A stretch of 64,000 nucleotides of DNA from Saprospiraceae bacterium (GTDB lineage: Bacteria; Bacteroidota; Bacteroidia; Chitinophagales; Saprospiraceae), in NCBI GenBank assembly GCA_016719615.1, contig JADJYQ010000001.1, positions 1,214,501 to 1,278,500 on the forward strand, in the 5' to 3' direction. Shown here one piece after another: positions 33,955-42,305 of this stretch. Numbering within the stretch: position 1 is the first letter of the stretch; each line of letters opens with the position of its first letter. The notes below the pieces were generated by a model. It made no database searches and was not told the DNA's origin. It saw only the letters and a list, made by a program, of their open reading frames with translations. The position numbers were made by a program, and so were the translations under genes.

Positions 33955-36153
33955 ATGAAAACTACCTGCTTCAGGCTGTGCCTGCTATTTATTTTATTTA
34001 AACTAGACATCCATGCAATGGATTTTAGTTTTTATTTGGAATGTCCTCCAAATCTTACCATCCAATGTACTGATGATGTGTCAAATTTGGATAAATACGG
34101 CCAGGCATATGTCTGGTTGAATTACAAGAAGAAGCCACTGGCCGCAAAAACTACGATTTACAATACCAATGCGTGTGGCATTGGAACGATTACCAGAACC
34201 TGGGAAGCAGAGGATCCATATTGGAAAATTCACACCTGCAGTCAGATTATTACAGTAACGGGTTCAATATTATTCTCAGGAAAGGACATTTTTTGGCCTC
34301 GTGATACAAGCATCGAAGGATGTAATCCCAACCCGGATCCTAAAAATTTGCCTTACGGTTACGCATATCCTCAGTTCAATCGTTTGAAGTGCAGTCAGGC
34401 CATGTATTCTTATAAGGATAGTAAATTCACGGTCTCGGCTGGTTGCATGAAAGTACTTAGGGAATGGAAAGTGATTGATTGGTGTCAATATGTACCTAAT
34501 AAATATCCAGCTGTCGGACAGTGGTCATACATTCAGGTTATTAAACTTGTTGTCAATGATTCAAGTGCAGTGCTCAATTGTCCAAAAGATACATTGGTTG
34601 ATACGAAACTCGATTGTAAATCTACATATGTCCAATTAACTCCTGCAACTGCTGTTTCAAAATGCGGAAATGCACTTGTGATTCGGAATACATCACCTTA
34701 TTCAAAAAGTAAAGGCGCCGATGCTAGTGGTGATTATCCTTTAGGAACAACTGAGTTTTATTTTTATGCGGAGTATGGATGCGGTAAAGAATTAAAATGT
34801 AAAGTACGCGTAACTGTGCGCAATAAAATTGGTCCTATACCATATTGCTTGAATGGTTTGATCGTTGCACTCATGCCGGTCGATACCAATAAAGACGGAA
34901 CTCCGGATGACGGCATGGTTCAAATTTGGGCCAAAGATTTTAATCTCGGTTCCTATCATCCATGTGGATATAAACAATTAAAGTTTTCGTTCTCAGAAGA
35001 TACATCGCACATGTCCCAGGTTTATACTTGTGCTGATCTCGGTAAAAATGAAGTAAGGATGTATGTTACCGATTCTTTGGGTAACCAAAGTTTTTGTAAG
35101 ACCTATGTAGAAATTCAAAATAACAATGCGCGCATTCCGGATTGCAAAAGGAAAGACAGCATCACCACTTCAACGGTGCTAATTGCGGGCCTTGTACTCG
35201 ATCCAACAGGCAATCCATGTCCGGGCATCGTCACGCGATTAATAGGAGAAACCACATCAACTATCAATGTTCATACGGATACCATCATAAAAACTAAGTA
35301 CGACACCATAGTTGCACCAAGTGGTACGGTCTTTTACATTCGCAGACAAGACACAAGTTATGCCACAAAATCAGATACGAGCTATCAGATATGGGAGAAA
35401 GAACTTGCAACAGCTTCAGATGGAAAATATACTTATTCTAAATTGGCGAAGTCCAAAAATTATACGCTCTCCCTCGATAGACGTGAATCTGAATTTAAAG
35501 GAATCAATATCAATGATGTGATTGTTTTATTAAAACATATTATAGGTACTGAAAAGTTGACCGACCCTTACAAGCTTTTAGCAGCTGATGTAAATGGAGA
35601 TGAGTTGGTTGACCAAAGTGATTTTGATTTACTCTACGACTTGGTTCTCGGTATAGCTGATTATCAGACCTTATCCAAACATTGGAGATTGTTGCGCAAA
35701 CCCATTTTGTTTAAAGATCCATTCAATCCGTTCACCACGCCAATGGAAGCATCTGTCGATTTTAAAGCAGTCCAGATAGATTATCCTCAAGTCAACTTTA
35801 CGGCTGTTAAAATTGGAGAATTAGATGGGTTCGACGGACTTGCTCAGATTCAGGACAGATCAAAGGATCTTAACAAAACTGTGACAGGCAATATGAGTGA
35901 ACTGGTAGTTTATCCCAATCCGGTGAGTCAACAACAAGTGTATTTCAATTTTAACTTAAACCAAAAATCTCAGGTCAACATAAGATTTTATAATCAACAA
36001 ATGCAACTGGTAAAACGCATTTCAAGCTCTTTCGAAAAAGGCAGCCAGCATCTGGAAGTAAACCTTTCCGATGTTCAGGCAACTGGTATTTTGTTCTATG
36101 AGCTTACAGATGGTAGTTCCAATCTGTATGGAAAACTGATTTACTCAAAATAA
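33955..36153 (+). CDS. Secreted T9SS protein with dockerin-like motif, paralogue of the gene at 39959
   Basis: 732 residues with signal peptide (MKTTCFRLCLLFILFKLDIHA). The N-terminal 400 residues (ECPPNLTIQCTDDVSNLDKYGQAY, GIGTITRTWEAEDP, KVLREWKVIDWCQY, PYCLNGLIVALMPVDTNKDG, FCKTYVEIQNNNARIPDC) align with the gene at 39959. A carboxypeptidase-regulatory-like region then leads to ININDVIVLLKHIIG and LLAADVNGDELVDQSDFDLLYDLVLG, a dockerin/EF-hand-like calcium motif. It ends with a type A sorting domain (ELVVYPNPVSQQQVYFNF ... LYGKLIYSK). Binding target unknown. A strong terminator follows. Confidence 0.85.
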   Translation: MKTTCFRLCLLFILFKLDIHAMDFSFYLECPPNLTIQCTDDVSNLDKYGQAYVWLNYKKKPLAAKTTIYNTNACGIGTITRTWEAEDPYWKIHTCSQIITVTGSILFSGKDIFWPRDTSIEGCNPNPDPKNLPYGYAYPQFNRLKCSQAMYSYKDSKFTVSAGCMKVLREWKVIDWCQYVPNKYPAVGQWSYIQVIKLVVNDSSAVLNCPKDTLVDTKLDCKSTYVQLTPATAVSKCGNALVIRNTSPYSKSKGADASGDYPLGTTEFYFYAEYGCGKELKCKVRVTVRNKIGPIPYCLNGLIVALMPVDTNKDGTPDDGMVQIWAKDFNLGSYHPCGYKQLKFSFSEDTSHMSQVYTCADLGKNEVRMYVTDSLGNQSFCKTYVEIQNNNARIPDCKRKDSITTSTVLIAGLVLDPTGNPCPGIVTRLIGETTSTINVHTDTIIKTKYDTIVAPSGTVFYIRRQDTSYATKSDTSYQIWEKELATASDGKYTYSKLAKSKNYTLSLDRRESEFKGININDVIVLLKHIIGTEKLTDPYKLLAADVNGDELVDQSDFDLLYDLVLGIADYQTLSKHWRLLRKPILFKDPFNPFTTPMEASVDFKAVQIDYPQVNFTAVKIGELDGFDGLAQIQDRSKDLNKTVTGNMSELVVYPNPVSQQQVYFNFNLNQKSQVNIRFYNQQMQLVKRISSSFEKGSQHLEVNLSDVQATGILFYELTDGSSNLYGKLIYSK

Positions 36154-36181
36154 GAAGATTAGGGTTAAAACTACGACGTTA

Positions 36182-36218
36182 GGCCGGGTCTTTCAAGGCG
36201 AGATCCGGCCTTTTTTTT
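36182..36218 (+). terminator. Strong intrinsic terminator
   Basis: GGCCGGGTCT, nine-base loop, AGATCCGGCC, then eight T. The 10-bp stem has only a G-T pair as a weak point. It lies 29 bases after the stop of the T9SS gene. Confidence 0.93.
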
Positions 36219-36219
36219 G

Positions 36220-36340
36220 CAGGATTTACAGGATTGACAGAATTGAGGAGGTTGGCAGGATTGATTTGATTAAGTATTAGAGATTATGGAGCATGGAACC
36301 TAGGTAAGAGATTATAGATTATAGAGCAAGGAGTTAAGAT
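36220..36340. repeat. Adjacent degenerate nonamer and heptamer arrays
   Basis: 36220-36273 reads in nines: CAGGATTTA, CAGGATTGA, CAGAATTGA, GGAGGTTGG, CAGGATTGA, TTTGATTAA. 36278-36340 reads in sevens: TAGAGAT, TATGGAG, CATGGAA, CCTAGGT, AAGAGAT, TATAGAT, TATAGAG, CAAGGAG, TTAAGAT. The heptamers resemble those around the IS element at 26374. Confidence 0.7.
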
Positions 36341-36398
36341 TTTTTGAATTTGGAGTAAAGTATAAGTGAAATAGTGGAAATAATTACCACTTTATGGA

Positions 36399-36414
36399 AC
36401 TAACATACGTTAGT
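36399..36414. repeat. ACTAAC-N4-GTTAGT inverted repeat, copy 2
   Basis: ACTAAC, ATAC, GTTAGT with perfect 6-bp arms in noncoding DNA. Confidence 0.7.
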
Positions 36415-36515
36415 ATTTGTTTTTTCGTAGTAGTCAAGCAGCGAAAAGCGAAAAGCGATATTACTTAACAAGTAAAGAACGGAAAAATAATTCAAAAAAA
36501 GATGAATTTTATTGA

Positions 36516-36531
36516 ACTAACATTCGTTAGA
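36516..36531. repeat. ACTAAC-N4-GTTAG(A) inverted repeat, copy 3
   Basis: ACTAAC, ATTC, GTTAGA: five of six arm bases pair. 102 bases after copy 2. Confidence 0.6.
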
Positions 36532-36607
36532 GTGTATTTTTTTTCCTACAAGCCTCCCGACATTATAAAGTTATTGCAAATAAGAAGTTTATTTATGTCG
36601 GGAAAGC

Positions 36608-37522
36608 CTACAAGCCTAATCTTCCAGCTTTACTCCCAAACTTCAGCGCCTCATTGGTTATCAACACTCCAATCAAGATGCATAAAAATCCTACCAGATC
36701 ATTCCACAAAATCGATTCACCATCCATCCAACCTACAATGATGGCTACCAGGGGCATCAAATAGGTCACACTGCTGGCGAACAAAACGTGGACCCTTTGA
36801 ATTAGGATATTAAAAAGAGTCATTGCCAAAGCGCTGCCGAGTAAGCTCAAAGCTAGTAAATGATAAAAGGAATTGTCTTGCGCTAAGGATATGGGTATTT
36901 GTTGGAACGATCCATTTATAAAGCAAGCGGGAATACAGATGATTAGCGTAAATAAGTACATCAATGTTGTCATCTCAGTACCTGGGATGCCTTGCAATTT
37001 AGACTTAATGGTATTTCCATTGATTCCGTACAAAATGGGTACGGTGAAAGCTACAAATAAAAAGAAAGCTTCTGCTTTAAGTTCTGCATTAGGTCTTAAT
37101 AAAATTAGACAAAATGCTCCGATCAGTGCGATTGCGGTTCCTATAAATTTTGTCTTTTCGTTTCGTACTGAAAAAAATAAAACGCCCAAGCCATAAGTGC
37201 ATATTGGCGTAAATGCATTGATAATACCTGCAACTGAACTCGAAATTTTTTGCTGGGCAAAAGGATATAAGTAAGCGGGAAGAAAAGATCCGATGATGCC
37301 AACAAAGGCGATGATATAATATTTTTCTTTAGGTACAATCTTTAGTGCACTTGGTAAAAATGGTAACAGCGCTATACTGCTGAAGACCATTCGCAGACTT
37401 GCGATCTGGTCGGGTTTAAAACCTGTTAAACTATGTTTGATGAAATAGTAGCTAAATCCCCAAATCAATGCCAACAGTAATAAGATGGACCAGTCCCAAA
37501 GGCCGGGCGTGTGTTGTTTCAT
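36608..37522 (-). CDS. EamA/DMT family transporter
   Basis: 304 residues with about ten hydrophobic helices in two homologous halves, the standard drug/metabolite transporter layout. Typical markers: LALIWGFSYYFIKHSL at the first helix, QKISSSVAGIINAFTPICTYGLGVLFF closing the first half, and VLFASSVTYLMPLVAIIVGWMDGESILWNDLVGFLCILIGVLI closing the second. Substrate cannot be predicted; the family exports amino acids, metabolites or nucleotide derivatives. It stands alone on the minus strand. Confidence 0.92.
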   Translation of the reverse strand: MKQHTPGLWDWSILLLLALIWGFSYYFIKHSLTGFKPDQIASLRMVFSSIALLPFLPSALKIVPKEKYYIIAFVGIIGSFLPAYLYPFAQQKISSSVAGIINAFTPICTYGLGVLFFSVRNEKTKFIGTAIALIGAFCLILLRPNAELKAEAFFLFVAFTVPILYGINGNTIKSKLQGIPGTEMTTLMYLFTLIICIPACFINGSFQQIPISLAQDNSFYHLLALSLLGSALAMTLFNILIQRVHVLFASSVTYLMPLVAIIVGWMDGESILWNDLVGFLCILIGVLITNEALKFGSKAGRLGL

Positions 37523-37602
37523 TTTATCTTAAATCTACTGGCAGTTTTGTGAATAGGAAATTGTTGCTATTTAAAGTCTTGTGAAGATGAAATGTTTTGA
37601 AA

Positions 37603-39168
37603 TTAATTTTCTTTCTTAATCAACAATTTTTGACTTAATATGATGTCCTGGGTCTGCAACTCAATCATATAAAATCCCGACGGAATGTCGTCTGGTAATT
37701 TATATTCGATTTGGTGTTGTCCTTGATAATAAGAGGCTGGATTTATGATGTTATACAAAGTATTTCCCAACAAATCTTTCAAGTCCAGTTTAATCTTTTG
37801 GGTTTTATTCAAAACAAAATCAACATTAACTTTACCCACCGCCGGATTGGGATAAATTGCAGATATTCCACTTTGTGAAAAGCGCGAAAAAGGCCCATCA
37901 TCCTCTAAAAGTTCAGCATCTAAAATGAGATTTTCATCTCCGGGCTGATACAAGACATATGATAGAGGTAAATAATACATTTCATCGGAAGTACCTTCGC
38001 CCCAGGTGACGTATTTGGGTGGAATGTTTGGATTGACGGGATTGTTGGAACTATTATCATACGTTGCAAATCCATGTACTTCGGATCCTTTGGGCAATAC
38101 AATGAGTTTGTTGAAATAGTAAGCACCTTGCCAATTGAAATCCCAATCATCAATTTTAATTAATGGTATTTGATCACCATTGGGGAGTTTAGCATAGACT
38201 TCCCATTTTTTTCCTAACATATGGCAATGAGGCCAGATTCCAAGTAAACTGACATCAATCGGCACTTTATATACGCCATGAAACGTTTTTACAGACTCCG
38301 GAGGCATGACAAATGGACCATTCACGAGTTCGGTAGGTAACATGATTTTATTGAATACGGTCCTCTTGGAGGCTTGTTTTGCAAAAAACAAATTGACCGT
38401 TGAACTATCGCTTTGATCAATACTGCTAGGTGCATAATGCATTTGTAACACCAGATCTGATCCTTTTGGAACCCTTTGAGACATTCCCGGTGGAAATAAA
38501 TTGGGCTTTTGTCCGGGAACAAATCCTGGTAATTGATCTCCGAGAAAACCTACAGAGCCGCCACCGGAAAATCCGTATTCACTTGATTTCTCATCCTCGA
38601 TTTTAGCCAGACCGGTAGCATCTGCCCATAACAAAGTGTGATGTACAATTTTTGCATTGCCAGGTCTCATTTCTAATGCAATCAATTCTTTGTCTTCGGT
38701 CAGACCGGTTGGTAATACAAAATATCGGTATTCGTCGCGGTTATTTCCTTTGTGCACATACGATTGTGTAAAGGACAAAACCAAATCAGGGGTTCCTACT
38801 TGTGAGCCTGTTGGAAAGTTTGGTAAAGCAGGTTCGTTGGCAGGGTTCCCTTGTGGAGTTCCGGCATCCACCCAGGATATTATTTTTTGTATTTCTGAAG
38901 CTTCAAGAAAATTCTCATTTTGATAATGCTGGTAATTTTGATCCGCCTTCCAGGGCGGCATATATCTTGATTCAACAACAAATCTGATGGAGTTTGCGCG
39001 ATTTTTAACTTCTTCATAAGTTGTAAGCGGGAAAGGACCTATTTCTCCCTTGCGATGGCAATTGGCGCAATGGGTATATATGATATCAGCTACATCTTCT
39101 GAGAAGGTTTGCCCTGAAAGTTCCAGACAAAAGCTAATAAAAGATAAAAGGAGGAGTTTGTGTTTCAT
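37603..39168 (-). CDS. Secreted heme c and copper type II monooxygenase-like protein with T9SS sorting domain
   Basis: 521 residues. Signal peptide ends LELSGQ. A small cytochrome c-like domain carries CANCH at 34-38 with MPPW near 70 as possible axial Met. A region resembling peptidylglycine-type copper monooxygenases follows, with a full set of candidate ligands: HH at 176-177 and His 244 (LQMHYAP) for CuH, HCH at 314-316 (IWPHCHMLGK) and Met 397 (SDEMYY) for CuM. The end is a type A sorting domain (AIYPNPAVGKVNVDF ... QKLLIKKEN). It is predicted to be exported and to hydroxylate or oxidise an unknown substrate. Followed at 15 bases upstream by a redoxin gene. Confidence 0.82.
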   Translation of the reverse strand: MKHKLLLLSFISFCLELSGQTFSEDVADIIYTHCANCHRKGEIGPFPLTTYEEVKNRANSIRFVVESRYMPPWKADQNYQHYQNENFLEASEIQKIISWVDAGTPQGNPANEPALPNFPTGSQVGTPDLVLSFTQSYVHKGNNRDEYRYFVLPTGLTEDKELIALEMRPGNAKIVHHTLLWADATGLAKIEDEKSSEYGFSGGGSVGFLGDQLPGFVPGQKPNLFPPGMSQRVPKGSDLVLQMHYAPSSIDQSDSSTVNLFFAKQASKRTVFNKIMLPTELVNGPFVMPPESVKTFHGVYKVPIDVSLLGIWPHCHMLGKKWEVYAKLPNGDQIPLIKIDDWDFNWQGAYYFNKLIVLPKGSEVHGFATYDNSSNNPVNPNIPPKYVTWGEGTSDEMYYLPLSYVLYQPGDENLILDAELLEDDGPFSRFSQSGISAIYPNPAVGKVNVDFVLNKTQKIKLDLKDLLGNTLYNIINPASYYQGQHQIEYKLPDDIPSGFYMIELQTQDIILSQKLLIKKEN

Positions 39169-39183
39169 AAAGTAAAATTACAA

Positions 39184-39708
39184 TTAATTTTTAGATTGCT
39201 TTTCGAGAAAGCAACCGATAGCTTCTGTTTTTTTGGGCAAGGGTATAATGCCTTGTTTTAAGGCAGCTAAGCAATCCCGCAATTCATGTGTTGTTGCCCG
39301 TGCTCTTTTTTTACCCAGGCTGGCAAATAAATTGTCGATTCTACCCTGATAAATAATTTTGTGCAATTTGCGATGTACAACCACGACTTCCGGCATAACT
39401 CTTATTTGAAATTCATTGGCCAGTTTTTGATCTTCATCAAAAAAAACATCCATAGGCAATTGATAACTATCTAAGAAAAGATAAACACTATCTGGGATGG
39501 AGGATGGATTGGAAAATACTGCTTTAAAATCTATTGAAGTGCCCCTGTAATCATCTGCAATTTTTCTAATTTCCGGGATATAGGATTTGGTAATTTTGCA
39601 ATCTTCCAGTAAAAAGAAATAAACCTGGACTTCCGGATCACCATTTGTTTTCATTGCAAAATGAGGGGCCATCAGGAAAAAAAATGCAAGGAAATGTAAA
39701 AATTTCAT
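39184..39708 (-). CDS. Exported thioredoxin-fold (redoxin-like) protein
   Basis: 174 residues, signal-like N-terminus (MKFLHFLAFFFLMAPHFA). VYFFLLEDCKITKSYIPEI occupies the position of the active-site helix, with one Cys and no CxxC. VMPEVVVVHRKLHKIIYQGRID is the cis-Pro and strand region, and the C-terminal ELRDCLAALKQGIIPLPKKTEAIGCFLE matches a tail seen in redoxins linked to cytochromes. It is the first gene of a two-gene unit with the heme/copper protein (15-base gap), suggesting a role in maturing or protecting that protein; this is inference. Confidence 0.75.
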   Translation of the reverse strand: MKFLHFLAFFFLMAPHFAMKTNGDPEVQVYFFLLEDCKITKSYIPEIRKIADDYRGTSIDFKAVFSNPSSIPDSVYLFLDSYQLPMDVFFDEDQKLANEFQIRVMPEVVVVHRKLHKIIYQGRIDNLFASLGKKRARATTHELRDCLAALKQGIIPLPKKTEAIGCFLEKQSKN

Positions 39709-39917
39709 GAGAAGCGGTTTATTGGCCTTTAGATAGCCATTTGTTTGAATCGTTTAATTTTATAGCAAAGATATGATCGTGATGAAGTAACTGAAAAGTA
39801 ACTTCATAAATTGCCCGCATGGGTCTTTCTGATGATAATAGAGATTATACAAGAACAGATACAGGAAATAGTCTATTGAACAGTACTTATTAAAAGGAAA
39901 CTAATATGAAAAATTTC

Positions 39918-39925
39918 TATATTTG
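39918..39925 (+). promoter_or_regulatory. -7 box TATATTTG
   Basis: Exact TAnnTTTG match 34 bases before ATG 39959, identical to the box of the paralogue at 33955. Confidence 0.5.
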
Positions 39926-39958
39926 CTGTCAAACCCATTTTTTTTAAACTCAACACTT

Positions 39959-41569
39959 ATGAAAAATCTACTCAAAAACATCCTTCATGCAGCTATTTTA
40001 ATTATATTTTTCTGCATTCCTGTATATGCAGATTTCGAGCTGGTTTGCCCTCCTGATGTTACTGTTAATTGCAGAGAGGATTATCTTCATGACTTGAATG
40101 TATATGGCAGAGCTTATACCAATTACAACGGAATAATAAATTACATCCATGATTGCGGAACCGTCATCGAACTCGATGATTGTGGAAAAGGAACGATCAA
40201 GAGAACCTGGGGTGCCGAAAATCCTGAGAACTGGAAGTGGTTTACCTGTACTCAGGTCATTACCATCAGCAATTTGGGCTCATTCAGTTACAGAGATGTT
40301 GATTGGCCGCCATCACTGGAAATCAGCAGTTGTGACCCGGAAGCTGATTTGAAATTATTGACCGCGCCTTATGATGCTCCTGAATGGGAGCGCACGGTTT
40401 GTGCAAAACCTATGTTAAGTTATAAAGATACCCGTTTTAAGGTCAATCCGGCTTGTATCAAATTGTTGAGAGAATGGAAAATTTTGGACTGGTGTCAATA
40501 TGATCCAATCAATTATCCAGGCCGGGGTATATTTACATATACACAGGTCATTAAATTGATACAAACCAGCGATCAAATTGCACTAAATTGCAAAAAGGAT
40601 ACGATTATCACTAATGATAAAAATTGCGACAGTTTGTATGTGCAGTTCGATTTAGCAAAATTTGAATCTGCTTGTCCAATTTATCACACGATCTCCAATA
40701 CTTCTTCGTATTCTATTGAAAAGAATGCCAATGCAACGGGTTATTATCCAAATGGAAAATACAGTTTTTATTATTCAGCTGAATATGCCTGTGGCAAAGA
40801 AGCTAAGTGTGAAATGAATCTCGAAATTCGCAATGGCATTAAACCTACCCCTTACTGCCTTACAGGTGTCATCATTGGCTTGATGCCTGTAGATACCGAT
40901 CAGGATGGGATCGTCGACAATGGTATGGCAGAAGTTTGGGCATCAGATCTCGACAAGGGTAGTTGGCACAAATGTCCCGGTCAGTCACTTCGATTTTCGT
41001 TTTCAAGTGATACCAGCAACAGGGCCCGAATATTTAACTGCGACGATGTCGGCGAGCAGGAAGTGGAAATATGGGTCACTGACAAAGACGGAAATCAGGA
41101 TTATTGCAGAACAAAAATAAACATCCAAAACAGCCATGCAAACATACCCGACTGTGATCCGGGATTGGTAGGAGATCATAACTCTTTAAGAGGCCAAGGA
41201 ATGGAGTTGCAAAAAAATGCCGAGAACCACGATGGAAATATTCCTGGAATTAAACAAAAATTTAAACAGGTTCCAAATCCATCGTTGTTTTCCGGAACAG
41301 AATCTATAGGAACAGACCCACTACAATGTACAGTCCGGTCAGTAAGGCCGCAATCAGATCAACAAACAGTTGAAATGGAATTATTCATTCCTAAAAATGG
41401 GACCTACCAATTCGAATTTTATTCGATTGAAGGGAAGCGCCTTTTTTATGAAAATAAAATACTCAACAAACAAATCAATTTATTCTCTTTTGAAATTCCG
41501 GATGCTTCTTTCGTCATCTATAAAATTAATGGAGCAGGGATGATATGTGTGGGAAAAATTGTGCGGTAG
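39959..41569 (+). CDS. Secreted T9SS-type protein, paralogue of the gene at 33955
   Basis: About 536 residues from ATG 39959 (MKNLLKNILHAAILIIFFCIPVYA signal). Aligned landmarks with the paralogue: VCPPDVTVNCREDYLHDLNVYGRAY, GKGTIKRTWGAENP, IKLLREWKILDWCQY, PYCLTGVIIGLMPVDTDQDG, YCRTKINIQNSHANIPDC. It lacks the dockerin-like region and instead goes straight to a short C-terminal sorting-like domain (VEMELFIPKNGTYQFEFYSIEGKRLF ... VGKIVR). Abundant conserved Cys suggests disulfide-stabilised beta domains. Function unknown. Confidence 0.8.
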   Translation: MKNLLKNILHAAILIIFFCIPVYADFELVCPPDVTVNCREDYLHDLNVYGRAYTNYNGIINYIHDCGTVIELDDCGKGTIKRTWGAENPENWKWFTCTQVITISNLGSFSYRDVDWPPSLEISSCDPEADLKLLTAPYDAPEWERTVCAKPMLSYKDTRFKVNPACIKLLREWKILDWCQYDPINYPGRGIFTYTQVIKLIQTSDQIALNCKKDTIITNDKNCDSLYVQFDLAKFESACPIYHTISNTSSYSIEKNANATGYYPNGKYSFYYSAEYACGKEAKCEMNLEIRNGIKPTPYCLTGVIIGLMPVDTDQDGIVDNGMAEVWASDLDKGSWHKCPGQSLRFSFSSDTSNRARIFNCDDVGEQEVEIWVTDKDGNQDYCRTKINIQNSHANIPDCDPGLVGDHNSLRGQGMELQKNAENHDGNIPGIKQKFKQVPNPSLFSGTESIGTDPLQCTVRSVRPQSDQQTVEMELFIPKNGTYQFEFYSIEGKRLFYENKILNKQINLFSFEIPDASFVIYKINGAGMICVGKIVR

Positions 41570-41927
41570 GGAAAGCGAAAAGTCTTTAGCTCAAAGCTTG
41601 TTTAAATACAGTTCATTCTGAGAAATCTTTTATCCTGTAAATGCAGCTGAGCAGAGTCTTCATCCTGCAGCTGAGCTTAGTCTTAGACTCCGCTCGAGTG
41701 ATAGCAAAACTTAGTTTTGCGAACGGATTTTGAAGATAGCAGGAACATCATTGAAGCATTTAACAACTGTTGATTGAATAAAAATTGACATTTCGTTTGG
41801 AAAACGGAGTTTTCCTATCGCCCCATTGGATCCCGCTTTGAAAAAATATGCGGTGCCCATTTTACATTTATAAAGCGGGATGAAGACTACGCAGAGCAGG
41901 TAAATTTTGTTTAACAACTAACAGCTT
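41570..41927. other. Intergenic region with direct and inverted repeats
   Basis: GCAGCTGAGC occurs twice 24 bases apart (41643, 41667). A perfect 7-bp-arm hairpin GCAAAAC-TTA-GTTTTGC lies at 41704-41720, and a perfect 10-bp inverted repeat ATCCCGCTTT/AAAGCGGGAT spans 41830-41881 with a 32-base loop. A 68-codon minus-strand frame (41711-41917) covers part of it but has no recognisable content. It could be a decayed mobile element or encode a structured RNA. Confidence 0.5.
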
Positions 41928-42305
41928 TTACACCAATTCATCCAACTCCCGCCTTTCTTTTTTCGTGGGTCGGCCGCTGCCTTTTTCTCTTGTTGGAAAA
42001 TTGTTTGTGGATGTGAACCAACTGTTGTATTTATTAAGCTCTTCAGGCGAAGTAAGATTTTCATAACACTTTGCTGCTTCGCTTGCTGAAACTCTTTTTT
42101 CGATTAATATCAAAATTTTATAACTAAAGTTGAAACCATTCTTGCGTACTTCAATAATATCTTGCGGTTTAACAAGGTGGGAAGCTTTTAAATCTGTGGT
42201 GTTACTGCGAATTTTGCCTTTTTTGCAAGCATCTGTCGCGATGGTTCGCGATTTGTAAATTCTTACAGCCCATAGCCATTTATCTAACCGGACTTTTTCA
42301 GGCAT
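41928..42305 (-). CDS. S4-domain RNA-binding protein (Hsp15-like)
   Basis: 125 residues. The N-terminal S4 domain is clear (VRLDKWLWAVRIYKSRTIATDACKKGKI, then KASHLVKPQDIIEVRK) and the basic tail (REKGSGRPTKKERRELDEL) matches Hsp15/YrfH-type heat-shock proteins that bind stalled 50S subunits carrying nascent chains. The ATG at 42305 overlaps the end of the PPK2 frame by eight bases, so the two are in one operon. Confidence 0.92.
   Translation of the reverse strand: MPEKVRLDKWLWAVRIYKSRTIATDACKKGKIRSNTTDLKASHLVKPQDIIEVRKNGFNFSYKILILIEKRVSASEAAKCYENLTSPEELNKYNSWFTSTNNFPTREKGSGRPTKKERRELDELV

Larger units (their letters stand above)
36154..36607. other. Intergenic region with terminator, 9-mer and 7-mer arrays and two hairpin repeats
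   Basis: Between two convergent genes. In order: terminator (36182-36218), nonamer array (36220-36273), heptamer array (36278-36340), ACTAAC/GTTAGT hairpins (36399-36414, 36516-36531), and a short direct repeat of GCGAAAA near 36437-36458. No convincing gene. Confidence 0.7.

Noticed and set aside
36502..36741. A 79-codon plus-strand frame at the 3' side of the EamA gene
   Set aside because: It mostly covers the antisense of the transporter's C-terminus and starts in a hairpin repeat.
41711..41917. A 68-codon minus-strand frame
   Set aside because: It spans parts of two inverted repeats, has no recognisable motif, and more likely lies over noncoding sequence.
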